Assembly (NCBI GenBank): GCA_964587655.1
Contig: CAZPMT010000006.1
Span: forward strand, 1 to 64,000
Origin: CAZPMT01 sp964587655
GTDB taxonomy: Bacteria > Hydrogenedentota > Hydrogenedentia > Hydrogenedentales > SLHB01
Length of the DNA: 64,000 nucleotides
Direction: 5' to 3'
Below are positions 25,250-34,209 of this stretch, one piece after another. Position 1 is the stretch's first letter, and the number at the start of each line of letters is the position of its first letter. The notes below the pieces were generated by a model that saw nothing but the letters and a program-made list of their open reading frames with translations, had not been told where the DNA came from and ran no database searches. The translations under genes were made by a program, and so were the position numbers.

Positions 25250-26461
25250 TCACTCCTTCAGTTCTCGCACGTGCCCCTTGATCTTCTCGAAAATGCGGAT
25301 GATATCGTGCATGTCCTCTTCCGACCCGAGGAGGATCGAGTGGATGAACCACATCCCGCTACGATAGCAGAGGTCTTCGGTGACGGGGCAATGACATTTC
25401 GAGTAGTCGCGTCCCTGCCAGTCCTTTTCGAACACCGGCTGCTTGTACAACGGCATCCCGTAGCCGCTGCCGATCGGCAGCCCCTCCGCCTGCGCCGCCT
25501 CGACGAACTTCTCGCGCGTGCAGCCGAACTTTTCCGGATCGATCCGAACACAGTAAAGGTGATACGCCCTGCGCGAGATTCGCGCGTCTCCGGGTTGCAC
25601 TGTGATGCCTTCGATACCTTTTAGCGCCTTATCGAGTATCGCCGCGTTCCGCTCGCGCAACAGCGTCTGTTCCTCAAGACGGCTCAACTGCGCGTTCAGG
25701 ATCGCCGCGGCGAATTCGGTAATGCGCGCGTTCATTCCGACCATGACGTGGTGATACCACGCCGAACCCTTGGCCCGCCCGCAATTCGTGATCGCCTTGC
25801 ACGCCTCCGCGAAGCCTTCATCGTCCGTGACGATCGCGCCGCCCTCCGCTGCGGTGATGTTCTTCGAATACTGGAAACTGAACACGCCTGCTTTCCCCAG
25901 CGCGCCCGTGCCCTTGCCCTTCCACTTGCCGCCCCAGGAATGACACGCGTCTTCCATCACGGTAATCCCATGTTTGGCGGCGATGTCGTTGATGCGATCC
26001 ATGTCCGCCACGCGTCCCCCGAAATGCACCGGGACAATCGCCTTGGTCCGCGAAGTGATCGCGGCCTCGATCGCATCCGGGTTCATGCACCACGATTCAT
26101 CCACGTCGGCGAAGACCGGCGTACCGCCCGCGCGCATCACCGAACTCGCCGTCGCGATGAACGTGTACGGCGGAACGATGACCTCGTCGCCGGGTTCGAT
26201 CCCCATAGCTTGAAAACAGATCTCGGCGGCGGTAGTCCCCGTCGTGCACGTCACACAGTATTTCGCATCCTGGAACGCCGCGTAATCCCGCTCGAACTGT
26301 TTGACCCGTTCGCCGTACCACCACTGGCCGCTCTCGAGGACTTCGTTCAGCGCCGTGCGCTCCGCGTCGCCGAAGATGGGCCACTTGGGCCACGGCTTGT
26401 CCGCCGGGCGCACGGGCGCCCCGCCGCATACAGCCAGTTTCGTGCTTTTGGGATTCGCCAT
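25250..26461 (-). CDS. DegT/DnrJ/EryC1/StrS-family aminotransferase
   Basis: 403 residues from ATG at 26461 (an ATG at 26470 is too close to GGAGA). PLP enzyme: PEPGDEVIVPPYTFIATASSVMRAGGTPVFADVD, phosphate-binding TGTTAAE region, VMEDACHSWGG and the Schiff-base lysine in FSFQYSKNITAAEGG. These enzymes either transaminate ketosugars or act on cyclitols in PVC bacteria. The GH4 stub lies directly downstream in the same transcript, suggesting a sugar-utilisation operon that has decayed. Confidence 0.87.
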   Translation of the reverse strand: MANPKSTKLAVCGGAPVRPADKPWPKWPIFGDAERTALNEVLESGQWWYGERVKQFERDYAAFQDAKYCVTCTTGTTAAEICFQAMGIEPGDEVIVPPYTFIATASSVMRAGGTPVFADVDESWCMNPDAIEAAITSRTKAIVPVHFGGRVADMDRINDIAAKHGITVMEDACHSWGGKWKGKGTGALGKAGVFSFQYSKNITAAEGGAIVTDDEGFAEACKAITNCGRAKGSAWYHHVMVGMNARITEFAAAILNAQLSRLEEQTLLRERNAAILDKALKGIEGITVQPGDARISRRAYHLYCVRIDPEKFGCTREKFVEAAQAEGLPIGSGYGMPLYKQPVFEKDWQGRDYSKCHCPVTEDLCYRSGMWFIHSILLGSEEDMHDIIRIFEKIKGHVRELKE

Positions 26462-26518
26462 GTAATTCATTCTCCATGATCAAAGGGAGTCGTTCGACAC
26501 TTGACGCCGCACGCCAAG

Positions 26519-26790
26519 CTAGTAGAACGTTTCCGAGATAACGTTGCTGCACCCCGAAGGGGTACAATGTGAATAGCCGTGGGTGAAACCCACGGAGACA
26601 GGTTCCGCGGACGGACGACCCTGACGGGGTCGAACCGCATGGAAAGGGGCGTCAATATTGCCTGTTCAACCACTTCAGGGTTGTCTATCATTGACACTGG
26701 TTCCGTGGGTTTCACCCACGGCTACTCACATTACATCCCTTCGGGATCTCATACCGAACCTGTAACGTTATTTCAAGAACGCGCTACTAG
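26519..26790. mobile_element. 272-bp foldback element with CTAGTAG ends
   Basis: Ends CTAGTAG (26519-26525) and CTACTAG (26784-26790) are inverted. Inward, AATAGCCGTGGGTGAAACCC (26573-26592) is mirrored by GGGTTTCACCCACGGCTACT at 26707-26726, and CCCGAAGGG blocks lie near each end. Non-coding. Length is identical to the element at 11185-11456 and both have CTAG at the ends, although their interiors differ. The CCGTGGGTGAAACCCACGG palindrome recurs in many environmental genomes. Confidence 0.65.
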
Positions 26791-26987
26791 ACACCAAGTG
26801 TACAAAGTTGTTGATGCCCAATTCCAGTCAGGCGCCGCGCACGTTGCGGTCTTTTGGGAGAGGTAGTGGTGTGTGATAGACTTTGCGAATGAAGTTCGAG
26901 CCGATTGATGTCGTCCCGGCCCGTTGCGGAATTGTGACAACTGCGAGAGTGCGAAGTTGACGTTGATGGGGGTGAAAGGAGCGGGTT

Positions 26988-28220
26988 ATGAGAATCTGGC
27001 ACGTTACGAGTTTGGCTGCGGCCGTTGTTATTTTGGCCGGCGTTTGTTTTGGCGAGGAGGCGAAGGGGATGAAGAACCAGCGGACCACGTGGTTCAAGAA
27101 TGCGAAGTGGGGCGTGTTCACGCACTATATGGCGGACACGGTGCTTGCGGCCGCGACGGTCGACACGTGGAACCAGGCCGTGAACGGTTTCGACGTTCAG
27201 GGGCTGGCGGATCAATTGAAGGCGGTCGGGGCCGGTTACTACATCATCACGCTGGGCCAGAATTCGGGATTCTACTGCTCGCCGAATGCCGCCTACGACA
27301 AGTACGCCGGGATCGCGCCGAGCAAGTGTTCGACGCGGGACTTGGTGGCCGATCTTTCCGAGGCGTTGCGCACGCGCGGGATCGCGCTGATGGTCTATCT
27401 GCCCGCCGGCGCGCCCGACCGGGACCCGGCGGCGATGGCCGCACTGGAGTGGAAAGCGGGCAAGCATCCGCTTTGGGACAAGAGGCCGATCGCCGCCGGC
27501 GATGAAGATCCGCGTCTCGAGAACTTTCAGCGCAAGTGGGAGGAAGTGATCCGTGAGTGGTCGACGCGGTGGGGAACGAAGGTTGCTGGTTGGTGGTTTG
27601 ACGGTTGTTACTTCCCTGATGCGATGTACCGTTTTCCCAAGGCTCCGAACTTCGAGAGTTTCGCGGCCGCGGCGCGCGCGGGCAATCCGAACAGCATCGT
27701 GGCGTTCAACCCGGGAGTACGGGACCCGATCCTCCCGATGACGCCGGTCGAGGACTACACGGCAGGAGAGATCAACGAGCCGGAGAAGGTCAAATGTCCG
27801 GGGCGCTGGGTGGACGGCGTACAGTTTCAGATGTTGAGTTATCTGGGGCCGGCATGGGCGCAGAGCCCGCCGCGTTTCACCAACGCGCAGGTGATCAAGA
27901 TCACCGAAGACATCGTGCGCAAGGGCGGCGTGGTAAGTTGGGATGTTCCGATTCAGGCAACCGGGTTGATATCGCAGCCGTTCTTCGATCAGCTCGTGGC
28001 ATTGGGCATGGCGATTAGGCAAGAAGCGAAGGGAGGATTCAGGGGTGGGCATGGCAGTACTGCTTATTCCGCTGGTAAGTCTTACGGCCGCGGACTGGCT
28101 GGTGGAACCGGTCAAGGCGCGCGCGCAACTCGAAACGAGCGTATCGAGAACCGAATTAGTCCTCCGCAACGACCTCGTAAGCCGCACAGTGCGCCTGGAA
28201 CCCAACGCCGCGAGTATTGA
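26988..28220 (+). CDS. secreted GH29-like (alpha-L-fucosidase-like) hydrolase, C-terminal frame suspect
   Basis: 410 residues; ATG at 26988 has AAAGGAG six bases upstream and a signal peptide (MRIWHVTSLAAAVVILAGVCFG). TTWFKNAKWGVFTHYM, GAGYYIITLGQNSGFYCSPN, VAGWWFDGCYF (candidate nucleophile Asp) and GGVVSWDVPIQATGLI follow the GH29 TIM barrel order, though the family's HxHxF motif is altered. The family-like part ends about ALGMAIRQEA; the last ~60 residues overlap the next gene by 176 bases and look like out-of-frame reading. A frameshift near 28010 would give a TAG at once. Probably works with the downstream hydrolase. Confidence 0.65.
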   Translation: MRIWHVTSLAAAVVILAGVCFGEEAKGMKNQRTTWFKNAKWGVFTHYMADTVLAAATVDTWNQAVNGFDVQGLADQLKAVGAGYYIITLGQNSGFYCSPNAAYDKYAGIAPSKCSTRDLVADLSEALRTRGIALMVYLPAGAPDRDPAAMAALEWKAGKHPLWDKRPIAAGDEDPRLENFQRKWEEVIREWSTRWGTKVAGWWFDGCYFPDAMYRFPKAPNFESFAAAARAGNPNSIVAFNPGVRDPILPMTPVEDYTAGEINEPEKVKCPGRWVDGVQFQMLSYLGPAWAQSPPRFTNAQVIKITEDIVRKGGVVSWDVPIQATGLISQPFFDQLVALGMAIRQEAKGGFRGGHGSTAYSAGKSYGRGLAGGTGQGARATRNERIENRISPPQRPRKPHSAPGTQRREY

Positions 28221-30129
28221 TTACCGGAACCTTGTAACGGGCGCGAGCCTTCTGCGCGGGGTCAAGCCCGAGGCCGTGGTGGTGCTGGACGGGCAACGGA
28301 TCGAGGTCGGCGGCCTTGCCGGGCAACCGGACTACGCCTACTTCGATCCGGCATGGCTCGCGCTGATGACGGCCAACCCCGATGCCTTCCAGTTCGCGGA
28401 TTACACCGCGGGCGAACCGGAGGCGCGCTACGAGTGGAAGCCGAAGCGGCATGCGCCGAACACACCGTGGCCACCAAAGGGCGTCACCCTGAACTTGCGT
28501 TTCAAAGCGCCGGAGAAGTTGCGGGCGAAGTACGGCGGGCTTGATATCTTCGTGCACTACGAGTTGTATGACGGCCTGCCGGCGATGGCGAAGTGGGTCA
28601 CCGTGGTCAATAACGGCCCGGGCGAAGTCAGCATCGACGGGTTGGAGAACGAGATCCTGGCCGTCAACGAGCAGGAGAAGGAGCGCCTGCACGTCGAGAG
28701 CAACTACGCCTTCAACACGATGGTGACGACGGCATGGGGACCCGACCCGGACTACAAGACGCAGGTGGACTACAACTATCAAAGTCCCGTTATGATGACG
28801 AGCCGGTATCCTATGGGGCCGGGAGTGAAGGTCAAACAGGGGGAACGGTTCGAGTCTTTCAGGACGTATACGCTCCTGTACGACAGCGATGATCGCGAGC
28901 GGCGCGGTTTGGCGAAGCGGCGGATGATGCGCGTCCTCGCGCCGCAGGTCACCGAGAACCCGATCTTCATGCACGTGCGATCGTCCAGGTCGGCGGCGAT
29001 CCGCAACGTGGTCGACCAGTGCGCCGACGCCGGATTCGAGATGATCATCATGACGTTCGGGAGCGGGTTCGACATCGAGAGCGAAGACCCAGCCTATATC
29101 GCAAATCTCAAGTCGGACGTGGCCTACGCGCACGAGAAGGGGATCGAGGTGGGCGGCTACACGCTCATGACGGCATCGCGCGACGTGAGCCCCGAGTTCA
29201 ATTGCGTCTCGCCCGAAACGGGAAAGCCGGGCAGCATGTTCGGCCAGAGCGTGTGCCTTGCGAGCGAGTGGTCCGACGGTTACTTCCGGCGCGTGCTGAA
29301 TCTAATGGACGCGACGGGAATGGACATGATCGAAACGGACGGCCCGTTTCACGGGGACAAGTGTGCGTCGACTCAGCACAAGTATCATCTCGGTCTCGCG
29401 GATTCGCAGTTCCGGCAGTGGGAGCGTTGTTGCGGTTTCTATCACGAGTGCCGCAAGCGCGGGATATTCATCAACACGCCGGACTGGTATTACCTGAACG
29501 GGAGCAACAAGTGCGCGATGGGATACCGCGAGACCAACTTCAGTCTCCCGCGATGGCGGCAAGTCCTCATTTCACGTCAGAACATCTACGACGGGACCTT
29601 CGAGAAGACGCCGAGCATGGGATGGATGTTCGTGCCGTTGGTCGAGTATCACGGCGGCGGCGCGGCGGCCACGATGGAGCCGCTCTCGGAGCATCTCGCC
29701 GAGTACGAGTGGCACCTCGCGCAGAATTTCGGCTGCGGCGTTCAAGCCTGTTACCGCGGCCCGCGCTTGTACGACACCGACGCCACGCGCGCGGTCGTGA
29801 AGAAGTGGGTCGATTTCTACAAGAAGCACCGCGAGATACTCGACTCCGATATCATCCACGTGCGCCGCCCGGACGGGCAGGGCATTGACTGTATGATGCA
29901 CGTCAACGCGCGGTTGAAGGAGAAGGCCCTCGTGATGGTCTTCAATCCCACGGATACGAAGCAGAAGGCGACGCTGACGCTGCCCCTGTACTACACCGGC
30001 CTGACGCACAAGGCAGAGATCCGCGAACAGGATGACGCGCCAAGAACCTACGAACTCGATCGGGAATACCGCGTAGACCTACCCGTGAAGGTCGGCCCCA
30101 AAGGGATCACGTGGTTCTCAGTTGAGTGA
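28045..30129 (+). CDS. secreted alpha-galactosidase-like (GH36/GH31-fold) hydrolase
   Basis: 694 residues from GTG at 28045 (GGGAGGA seven bases ahead; ATG at 28051 is an alternative). Short signal-like start (MAVLLIPLVSLTAADW), an N-terminal beta-sandwich to about residue 270, then a TIM barrel: FEMIIMTFGSGFDIES, IEVGGYTLMTASRD and GMDMIETDGPFHGDKC with a candidate nucleophile Asp, then GIFINTPDWYYLNGSNKCAMGYRE. A C-terminal beta domain closes (KALVMVFNPTDTKQKATLTLPLYY). The family is an uncharacterised relative of clan GH-D. Overlap with the upstream GH29-like gene suggests an operon. Confidence 0.65.
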   Translation: MGMAVLLIPLVSLTAADWLVEPVKARAQLETSVSRTELVLRNDLVSRTVRLEPNAASIDYRNLVTGASLLRGVKPEAVVVLDGQRIEVGGLAGQPDYAYFDPAWLALMTANPDAFQFADYTAGEPEARYEWKPKRHAPNTPWPPKGVTLNLRFKAPEKLRAKYGGLDIFVHYELYDGLPAMAKWVTVVNNGPGEVSIDGLENEILAVNEQEKERLHVESNYAFNTMVTTAWGPDPDYKTQVDYNYQSPVMMTSRYPMGPGVKVKQGERFESFRTYTLLYDSDDRERRGLAKRRMMRVLAPQVTENPIFMHVRSSRSAAIRNVVDQCADAGFEMIIMTFGSGFDIESEDPAYIANLKSDVAYAHEKGIEVGGYTLMTASRDVSPEFNCVSPETGKPGSMFGQSVCLASEWSDGYFRRVLNLMDATGMDMIETDGPFHGDKCASTQHKYHLGLADSQFRQWERCCGFYHECRKRGIFINTPDWYYLNGSNKCAMGYRETNFSLPRWRQVLISRQNIYDGTFEKTPSMGWMFVPLVEYHGGGAAATMEPLSEHLAEYEWHLAQNFGCGVQACYRGPRLYDTDATRAVVKKWVDFYKKHREILDSDIIHVRRPDGQGIDCMMHVNARLKEKALVMVFNPTDTKQKATLTLPLYYTGLTHKAEIREQDDAPRTYELDREYRVDLPVKVGPKGITWFSVE

Positions 30130-30213
30130 TCTACGTTGTAGCCCCTGCCGCCAGTCACCCTGGACCACTGAATACACAGATCTAGAAGAAGTCATGCAAA
30201 GCGGCTGCCGTAC

Positions 30214-30243
30214 TTGCTGGTTGCCTTGGGTTTCGGCTATAGT
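30214..30243 (+). promoter_or_regulatory. candidate promoter of the TIGR04255 cassette
   Basis: TTGCTG at 30214-30219, an 18-base spacer and TATAGT at 30238-30243. Transcription would start near 30250, which excludes the GTG at 30246 as start of the first gene. Confidence 0.5.
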
Positions 30244-30263
30244 ACGTGAGGATGAGATCGGCA

Positions 30264-31046
30264 ATGAGCGTCATGGCTGAAATAAAGATCAACCTGGCAG
30301 AACCGTCTGAGCACTTGTCGAAAGCGCCCATTGTGGAAGCGGTTGTTGAGATCCGTGCGCGAGCGAACGTCAAGTTGGAGGAAGCTCAAGTTAGGGCTAG
30401 ACTTGAAGCTGAACTAGCTGGCTACGCATTTCTGGATTCGCAAAGGGAATTTCGGCATGAACTTAAGATCACGCCTAAGAACGCTCCTAGACAGGAATTA
30501 CACGATCTCGGATGGAAGGGGCTGCGTTTCCAGTCCACAGACAAGAGGCATATCGCACAGTTCAATCGGGATGGCTTTGCGTTCAGCCGGCTTCACCCGT
30601 ACGAAACCTGGGACCAGCTTTTCGAAGAAAGTCTTCGTCTTTGGCGGCTCTACAAGTCCATAGCCGATCCTAATGAAGTTCAGCGTATGGGGCTTCGCTT
30701 CATAAACCGAATCGAACTTCCACCACAGGATCTGAGTTTCGCGGACTACATTTGCCCCGCTCCTTCACCACCGCGTGATTTGGGCCTGCCATACCTTTCT
30801 TTTCTCTATCAGGATAGGTTTGCGGTGCCGAAGTATCCGTATGCCATAAATGTCATCCGAACGATTCAGCCTCCAAGAACAGAGGTGGATTCTATGGCCA
30901 TAATTCTTGACATCGACGTGTTCACCATTGAGGGGTTCGCCCTAGATGATACGCTGTTGGAGGTGCGGTTGCCAGAGATGCGCTGGTTGAAAAACAAGGT
31001 GTTCTTCGGCAGTATTACCGAAAAGACGTTGGAGATTCTTCGATGA
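30264..31046 (+). CDS. TIGR04255-family protein
   Basis: 260 residues from ATG at 30264 (ATG at 30273 possible). Features of the sporadically distributed TIGR04255 family: N-terminal LSKAPIVEAVVEIRA, central QSTDKRHIAQFNRDGFAFSRL and RMGLRFINRIELP, and C-terminal LLEVRLPEMRWLKNKVFFGSITEKTLEIL. No enzyme motif is apparent; the second half resembles a mixed alpha/beta sensor. First gene of a tight three-gene cassette; the next gene starts inside its last codons (ATGA at 31043). Function unknown; patchy distribution suggests an accessory or defence role (inference). Confidence 0.75.
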   Translation: MSVMAEIKINLAEPSEHLSKAPIVEAVVEIRARANVKLEEAQVRARLEAELAGYAFLDSQREFRHELKITPKNAPRQELHDLGWKGLRFQSTDKRHIAQFNRDGFAFSRLHPYETWDQLFEESLRLWRLYKSIADPNEVQRMGLRFINRIELPPQDLSFADYICPAPSPPRDLGLPYLSFLYQDRFAVPKYPYAINVIRTIQPPRTEVDSMAIILDIDVFTIEGFALDDTLLEVRLPEMRWLKNKVFFGSITEKTLEILR

Positions 31047-31528
31047 TTCCTGAATTGGCTATTGCATTCGGCGGCATAACAACAGGCTGTTCCAGTGAGA
31101 CTGCTTCCTTTGTGACAAAGCAAGCAACAGAAGTCCGTTGTCGTTTGCAGGACTCCTACACTCTAGGCATGGGTGGAAAGGGCGTACTGGAGGAGCTAAA
31201 CAGAGTGGGGGATGAGTTCAGCGTGCCGAATTGGGATGGTTATGGCGCGCTACCGGTATCTGAGGAAGCGTACTGGGTGGCCCATGACCTCCTCGAAGCG
31301 TTGCCTCTTGGCACGCCGGCTCCTTCCGTCGGCGCAGAACCGGACGGCGATCTAACCTTTGAGTGGTATCGTAGCCCTCATCGCGTGCTATCTGTGAGTG
31401 TTGGTCCGCGAGGCGAACTTCATTATTCCGCACTTGTGGGTTCAAGCAAGGCCTATGGAACTGAAACTTTCTTGGGCGAAGTTCCACGAGTGATACTTGA
31501 CCAGATCTGCCGGGTGCACGCTGCATGA
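31043..31528 (+). CDS. hypothetical protein, second gene of TIGR04255 cassette
   Basis: 161 residues. Contains VPNWDGYGALPVSEEAYWVAHDLLEALP and LTFEWYRSPHRVLSVSVGPRGELHYSALVG, which reads like a small alpha plus beta-sandwich fold. No signal peptide. ATGA overlaps join it both to the gene before (31043) and the gene after (31525), so all three products are probably needed in fixed ratio. Not recognised beyond this pairing. Confidence 0.6.
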   Translation: MIPELAIAFGGITTGCSSETASFVTKQATEVRCRLQDSYTLGMGGKGVLEELNRVGDEFSVPNWDGYGALPVSEEAYWVAHDLLEALPLGTPAPSVGAEPDGDLTFEWYRSPHRVLSVSVGPRGELHYSALVGSSKAYGTETFLGEVPRVILDQICRVHAA

Positions 31529-31953
31529 CCGCGCCTGCGCAAGTTCCGCGGGTCTCCTCCGACGAGTGTCTGTGCAGATTCATCACTGTTCCCAAATGGG
31601 TAAGGGCCGACAAGACAATTCGTTCAGATGCATTCTTTCCTCCGGGAGACCTGAATCTGTCCGTCACACGTCGCCGCGAACTCACTGAAGAGCAACTTTG
31701 GAGGCTAGGGCAAAGAGTGGCAATGCAGGTAACGGGGAATTCGCGTGCCACTTTTCCAGGAAGAGCGGATCTCTTTGCCGCCGAGGTGATTGCGGTGAAC
31801 CTAAACGTCGAAGCGGCTCCTCGACCGGACAATCCGAACCACGCGCATATTAGTGGGTGGCCTGAAAAGCCGGCGCGAAAGAGTGTTGCACAGCAACTTG
31901 CCGCTGTGGCCAGATTCGTCGAAGTCCCGAGGTCCTTTGACGCTGGTCGTTAA
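31525..31953 (+). CDS. hypothetical protein, third gene of TIGR04255 cassette
   Basis: 142 residues. FITVPKWVRADKTIRSDAFFPPGDLNLSVTRR and TEEQLWRLGQRVAMQ, then FAAEVIAVNLNVEAAPRPDNPNHAHISGWP and a C-terminal tail AQQLAAVARFVEVP. The HxHxxxWP-like stretch could bind a metal or ligand, but I do not recognise a family. It ends the cassette; no further gene follows for 730 bases. Confidence 0.55.
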   Translation: MTAPAQVPRVSSDECLCRFITVPKWVRADKTIRSDAFFPPGDLNLSVTRRRELTEEQLWRLGQRVAMQVTGNSRATFPGRADLFAAEVIAVNLNVEAAPRPDNPNHAHISGWPEKPARKSVAQQLAAVARFVEVPRSFDAGR

Positions 31954-32383
31954 GCGTCATTACTGACAATCCTCTCTGCAATTCAGGGACCACAAAACAG
32001 CTATTATTTCGTAATCCCTGAACTGCGTTTCGCCCGTGGCGTCGGCGGAAGATTGACGCGCTAGACTATGAGCGCAGTAGGCGGTCCGAGTGGTAGGAGC
32101 GCGCATGATCGTCGCGAAAGCAGCCGTGGATCACAAACGAAGCACAAATAAGGTTCAACAGGCCCAACCCATTCATCTCCATGTCTCCTTTGCTCTGGCT
32201 TGGCACGACATCACGCCTTACCCAGGCCAGCCGAGCGTTCCCCTCTATGCGACAGAGGCCACAACTATCATTGCCTTGCTTCACGCCATTCTTGCATGAC
32301 TACGCTCACAAACCAAAGTTGATTTCAGGCTGATGCCGGATCGCGATTATCCCCTGCTGCCGTCACTGATTCAATCTGCCATT

Positions 32384-32414
32384 TCACAGTTTGTCAAGCC
32401 ACGACAAACTGTGA
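32384..32414. repeat. dispersed palindrome CACAGTTTGTC (copy 1)
   Basis: Arms CACAGTTTGTC and GACAAACTGTG around the loop AAGCCAC. The 29-base core is the exact reverse complement of the copy at 35651-35679. Confidence 0.75.
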
Positions 32415-32608
32415 CGTAGTTGTCGTTTGCCAGAATAGGGTCTGGCGCGGTGATAAGGGTTTGGTGTGTGCGACAGGTCGCCACGAATTCCGATTCCCCT
32501 CTGTGCGCCTTAGATCCCCGACCGCCCGCTCGGCCTATTGACAACCGCCTAGCATGGATGTCCCCTGTTAACCGTCCCCCATTAACCGGCATCCGGCATC
32601 CTGTTGGG

Positions 32609-32647
32609 ACTGGCCCGCATCCCGGTGGTGTGGGGGTGCGGGCCAGT
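32609..32647 (-). terminator. GC-rich hairpin after the cytochrome gene
   Basis: ACTGGCCCGCATCCC (32609-32623) pairs with GGGGTGCGGGCCAGT (32633-32647). It lies about 36 bases past the stop of the minus-strand cytochrome gene. No T tract, so efficiency is uncertain. Confidence 0.6.
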
Positions 32648-32682
32648 CAACACTCAAGAACAGCGCAGGAAGTTGTCCGTGG

Positions 32683-34209
32683 TTACTTGCCGCCCAAGGG
32701 AAGCGACAGGAATGCCATTTGCGCGTCCGTTAGCGGAGCCACCAAACCGTCGGCCATCTGAATGAGGTCGGCGGAATCCGCCGTGCCGGCTCCTGACACC
32801 AACTCCCATGCTTCCCTGTACTCCGGGGTGACCTCGGCCGGGGTTGCCGGAACAGGGTCGTTGGGGTCGCCGGTATAGGTCAGGAAATCGAATCTTAGCG
32901 AGGTCTTGTAGTCGTCAGGTATCGGCACGACGCCGGTGATGGAGGAGAGCGTGTCCGTGTCCTCATTCCACGTGGCGATCTTGAGTTGCCCCGTGGTGTT
33001 GTAGGTCTGCACGTTCGCGTTATTGTGGCATTTGTCGCAGGTCCGGGCGGCGCCCTTGACTACCGTGTGGCCGTGGAACGCGCCAATCGCCACAAACTTC
33101 TTGCCCTCGTGGGTGACGGACTGGTACGAGGCGGTCTGCACTTGGTTCTTGGTCAGGTTGTTCACGAGGAACGTGAAACCGGATATCATCGTGAAGGCCC
33201 GTTTCTTGTGCCCCTCCACCTCTGACTCGAAGTGGCAGTTGTAGCAGGAGATCACCGTCGTAACGTGGCATGCGGAGCAATGCAGTTTGCCACCGTGCGG
33301 CTCGTGATCTGCCGCGGGCGCGGGGGCCGTGCCGCCGTCCACATGGCAGTCTTCACAGTCGACGCTGGGCGACTCAAGAATAGAGGCATAGGATGTGCCG
33401 TCGCCGTGAATCTCGTCGAAGCCGTGGCATGACGTGCACGTCATGCCCTCGTTCCGGTGCACATCGTCGAATAAGGGATTGCCGCCGTTGTCCATCTGGA
33501 TTTCGCGTCCCTGGCGGCCGTGGCATCCGGTACACACGGCTTGATTGGTGACGGGTTCCGGGTGCGCCGGGTCCACGTGGCAGTCGCCGCATCCGGGCGT
33601 ATAGGTAGCATCATTAACTGGTGTGCCATTTGCATAGTTTGCCGCGTGGCAACCCATGCAGGGCAGGTCATTGAACGGAATTTGGGTCAAGCTGGAAAAG
33701 CCGGGTTCATTCTGGGTTCCGTTGTACCACGTTGCCTTGCCTTCGCGCGTGCCGTGCAGGCTCGTGGCAAAGCGTGCCGTGATAGCGGCCAGATCCTCGC
33801 CCTCGCCCTCGCCCTCGCCTTCGCCCTCACCTTCGCCCTCGCCTTCGCCCTCGCCTTCGCCCTCGCCTACAGATGCGGTCACGGTGACTTGGACCGCATC
33901 GGTTTCGCCGCTGTGCGAGCCCGTTACCATGATCACGGCTGCTCCTTCGGCGACGGCTGTTACGATAGCCCCGGAGGTATCACCGACTGGCGCAACGGTG
34001 GCGACGGTAACGTTGTCCGAAGTCCATGTGAATGTGGTATCGCTCTCGTCCGTGGAGGTCACGGACAGGTTTCCCGTGGCGCCTACTTCCAGGGCAAGGG
34101 TCTCTGGGGCAACGCTCAACTCGATATCTTTGGGACAGCCCGTTAACCCCAGAATCATTACCAGAGTGGCCAGCGCAACGCCAGCCTTATACGCGTCTCT
34201 AATACCCAT
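32683..34209 (-). CDS. octahaem c-type cytochrome lipoprotein with Ig-like domain and Gly-Glu repeat linker
   Basis: 508 residues from ATG at 34209 (AAGGAG nine bases upstream). Lipoprotein signal with lipobox LTGC. Residues ~25-115 form a BIG_2-type Ig-like domain (VAPETLALEVGATGNLSV). A linker of about 15 Gly-Glu dipeptides follows. Eight CxxCH motifs then occur: CMGCH, CGDCH, CTGCH, CTSCH, CEDCH, CSACH, CYNCH, CDKCH. A C-terminal domain without haem (YREAWELVSGAGTADSADLIQM) closes. It likely passes electrons at the outer membrane or cell surface. Divergent from the PocR/AraC regulator, which may control it. GE-repeat linkers are common in Hydrogenedentota proteins (knowledge, not proof of origin). 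Confidence 0.82.
   Translation of the reverse strand: MGIRDAYKAGVALATLVMILGLTGCPKDIELSVAPETLALEVGATGNLSVTSTDESDTTFTWTSDNVTVATVAPVGDTSGAIVTAVAEGAAVIMVTGSHSGETDAVQVTVTASVGEGEGEGEGEGEGEGEGEGEGEGEDLAAITARFATSLHGTREGKATWYNGTQNEPGFSSLTQIPFNDLPCMGCHAANYANGTPVNDATYTPGCGDCHVDPAHPEPVTNQAVCTGCHGRQGREIQMDNGGNPLFDDVHRNEGMTCTSCHGFDEIHGDGTSYASILESPSVDCEDCHVDGGTAPAPAADHEPHGGKLHCSACHVTTVISCYNCHFESEVEGHKKRAFTMISGFTFLVNNLTKNQVQTASYQSVTHEGKKFVAIGAFHGHTVVKGAARTCDKCHNNANVQTYNTTGQLKIATWNEDTDTLSSITGVVPIPDDYKTSLRFDFLTYTGDPNDPVPATPAEVTPEYREAWELVSGAGTADSADLIQMADGLVAPLTDAQMAFLSLPLGGK

Larger units (their letters stand above)
31954..32682. other. intergenic region with two hairpins, no gene seen
   Basis: About 730 bases with only short unconvincing open frames. 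It holds the dispersed 29-bp palindrome at 32385-32413 and a strong terminator-like hairpin at 32609-32647 just after the cytochrome gene's stop. Confidence 0.55.

Noticed and set aside
26787..28205. 472-codon open frame on the minus strand
   Set aside because: Antisense to the GH29-like gene, which has signal peptide, ribosome site and family motifs; composition is Arg/Pro-rich shadow.
28156..29133. 325-codon minus-strand open frame
   Set aside because: Antisense to the alpha-galactosidase-like gene.
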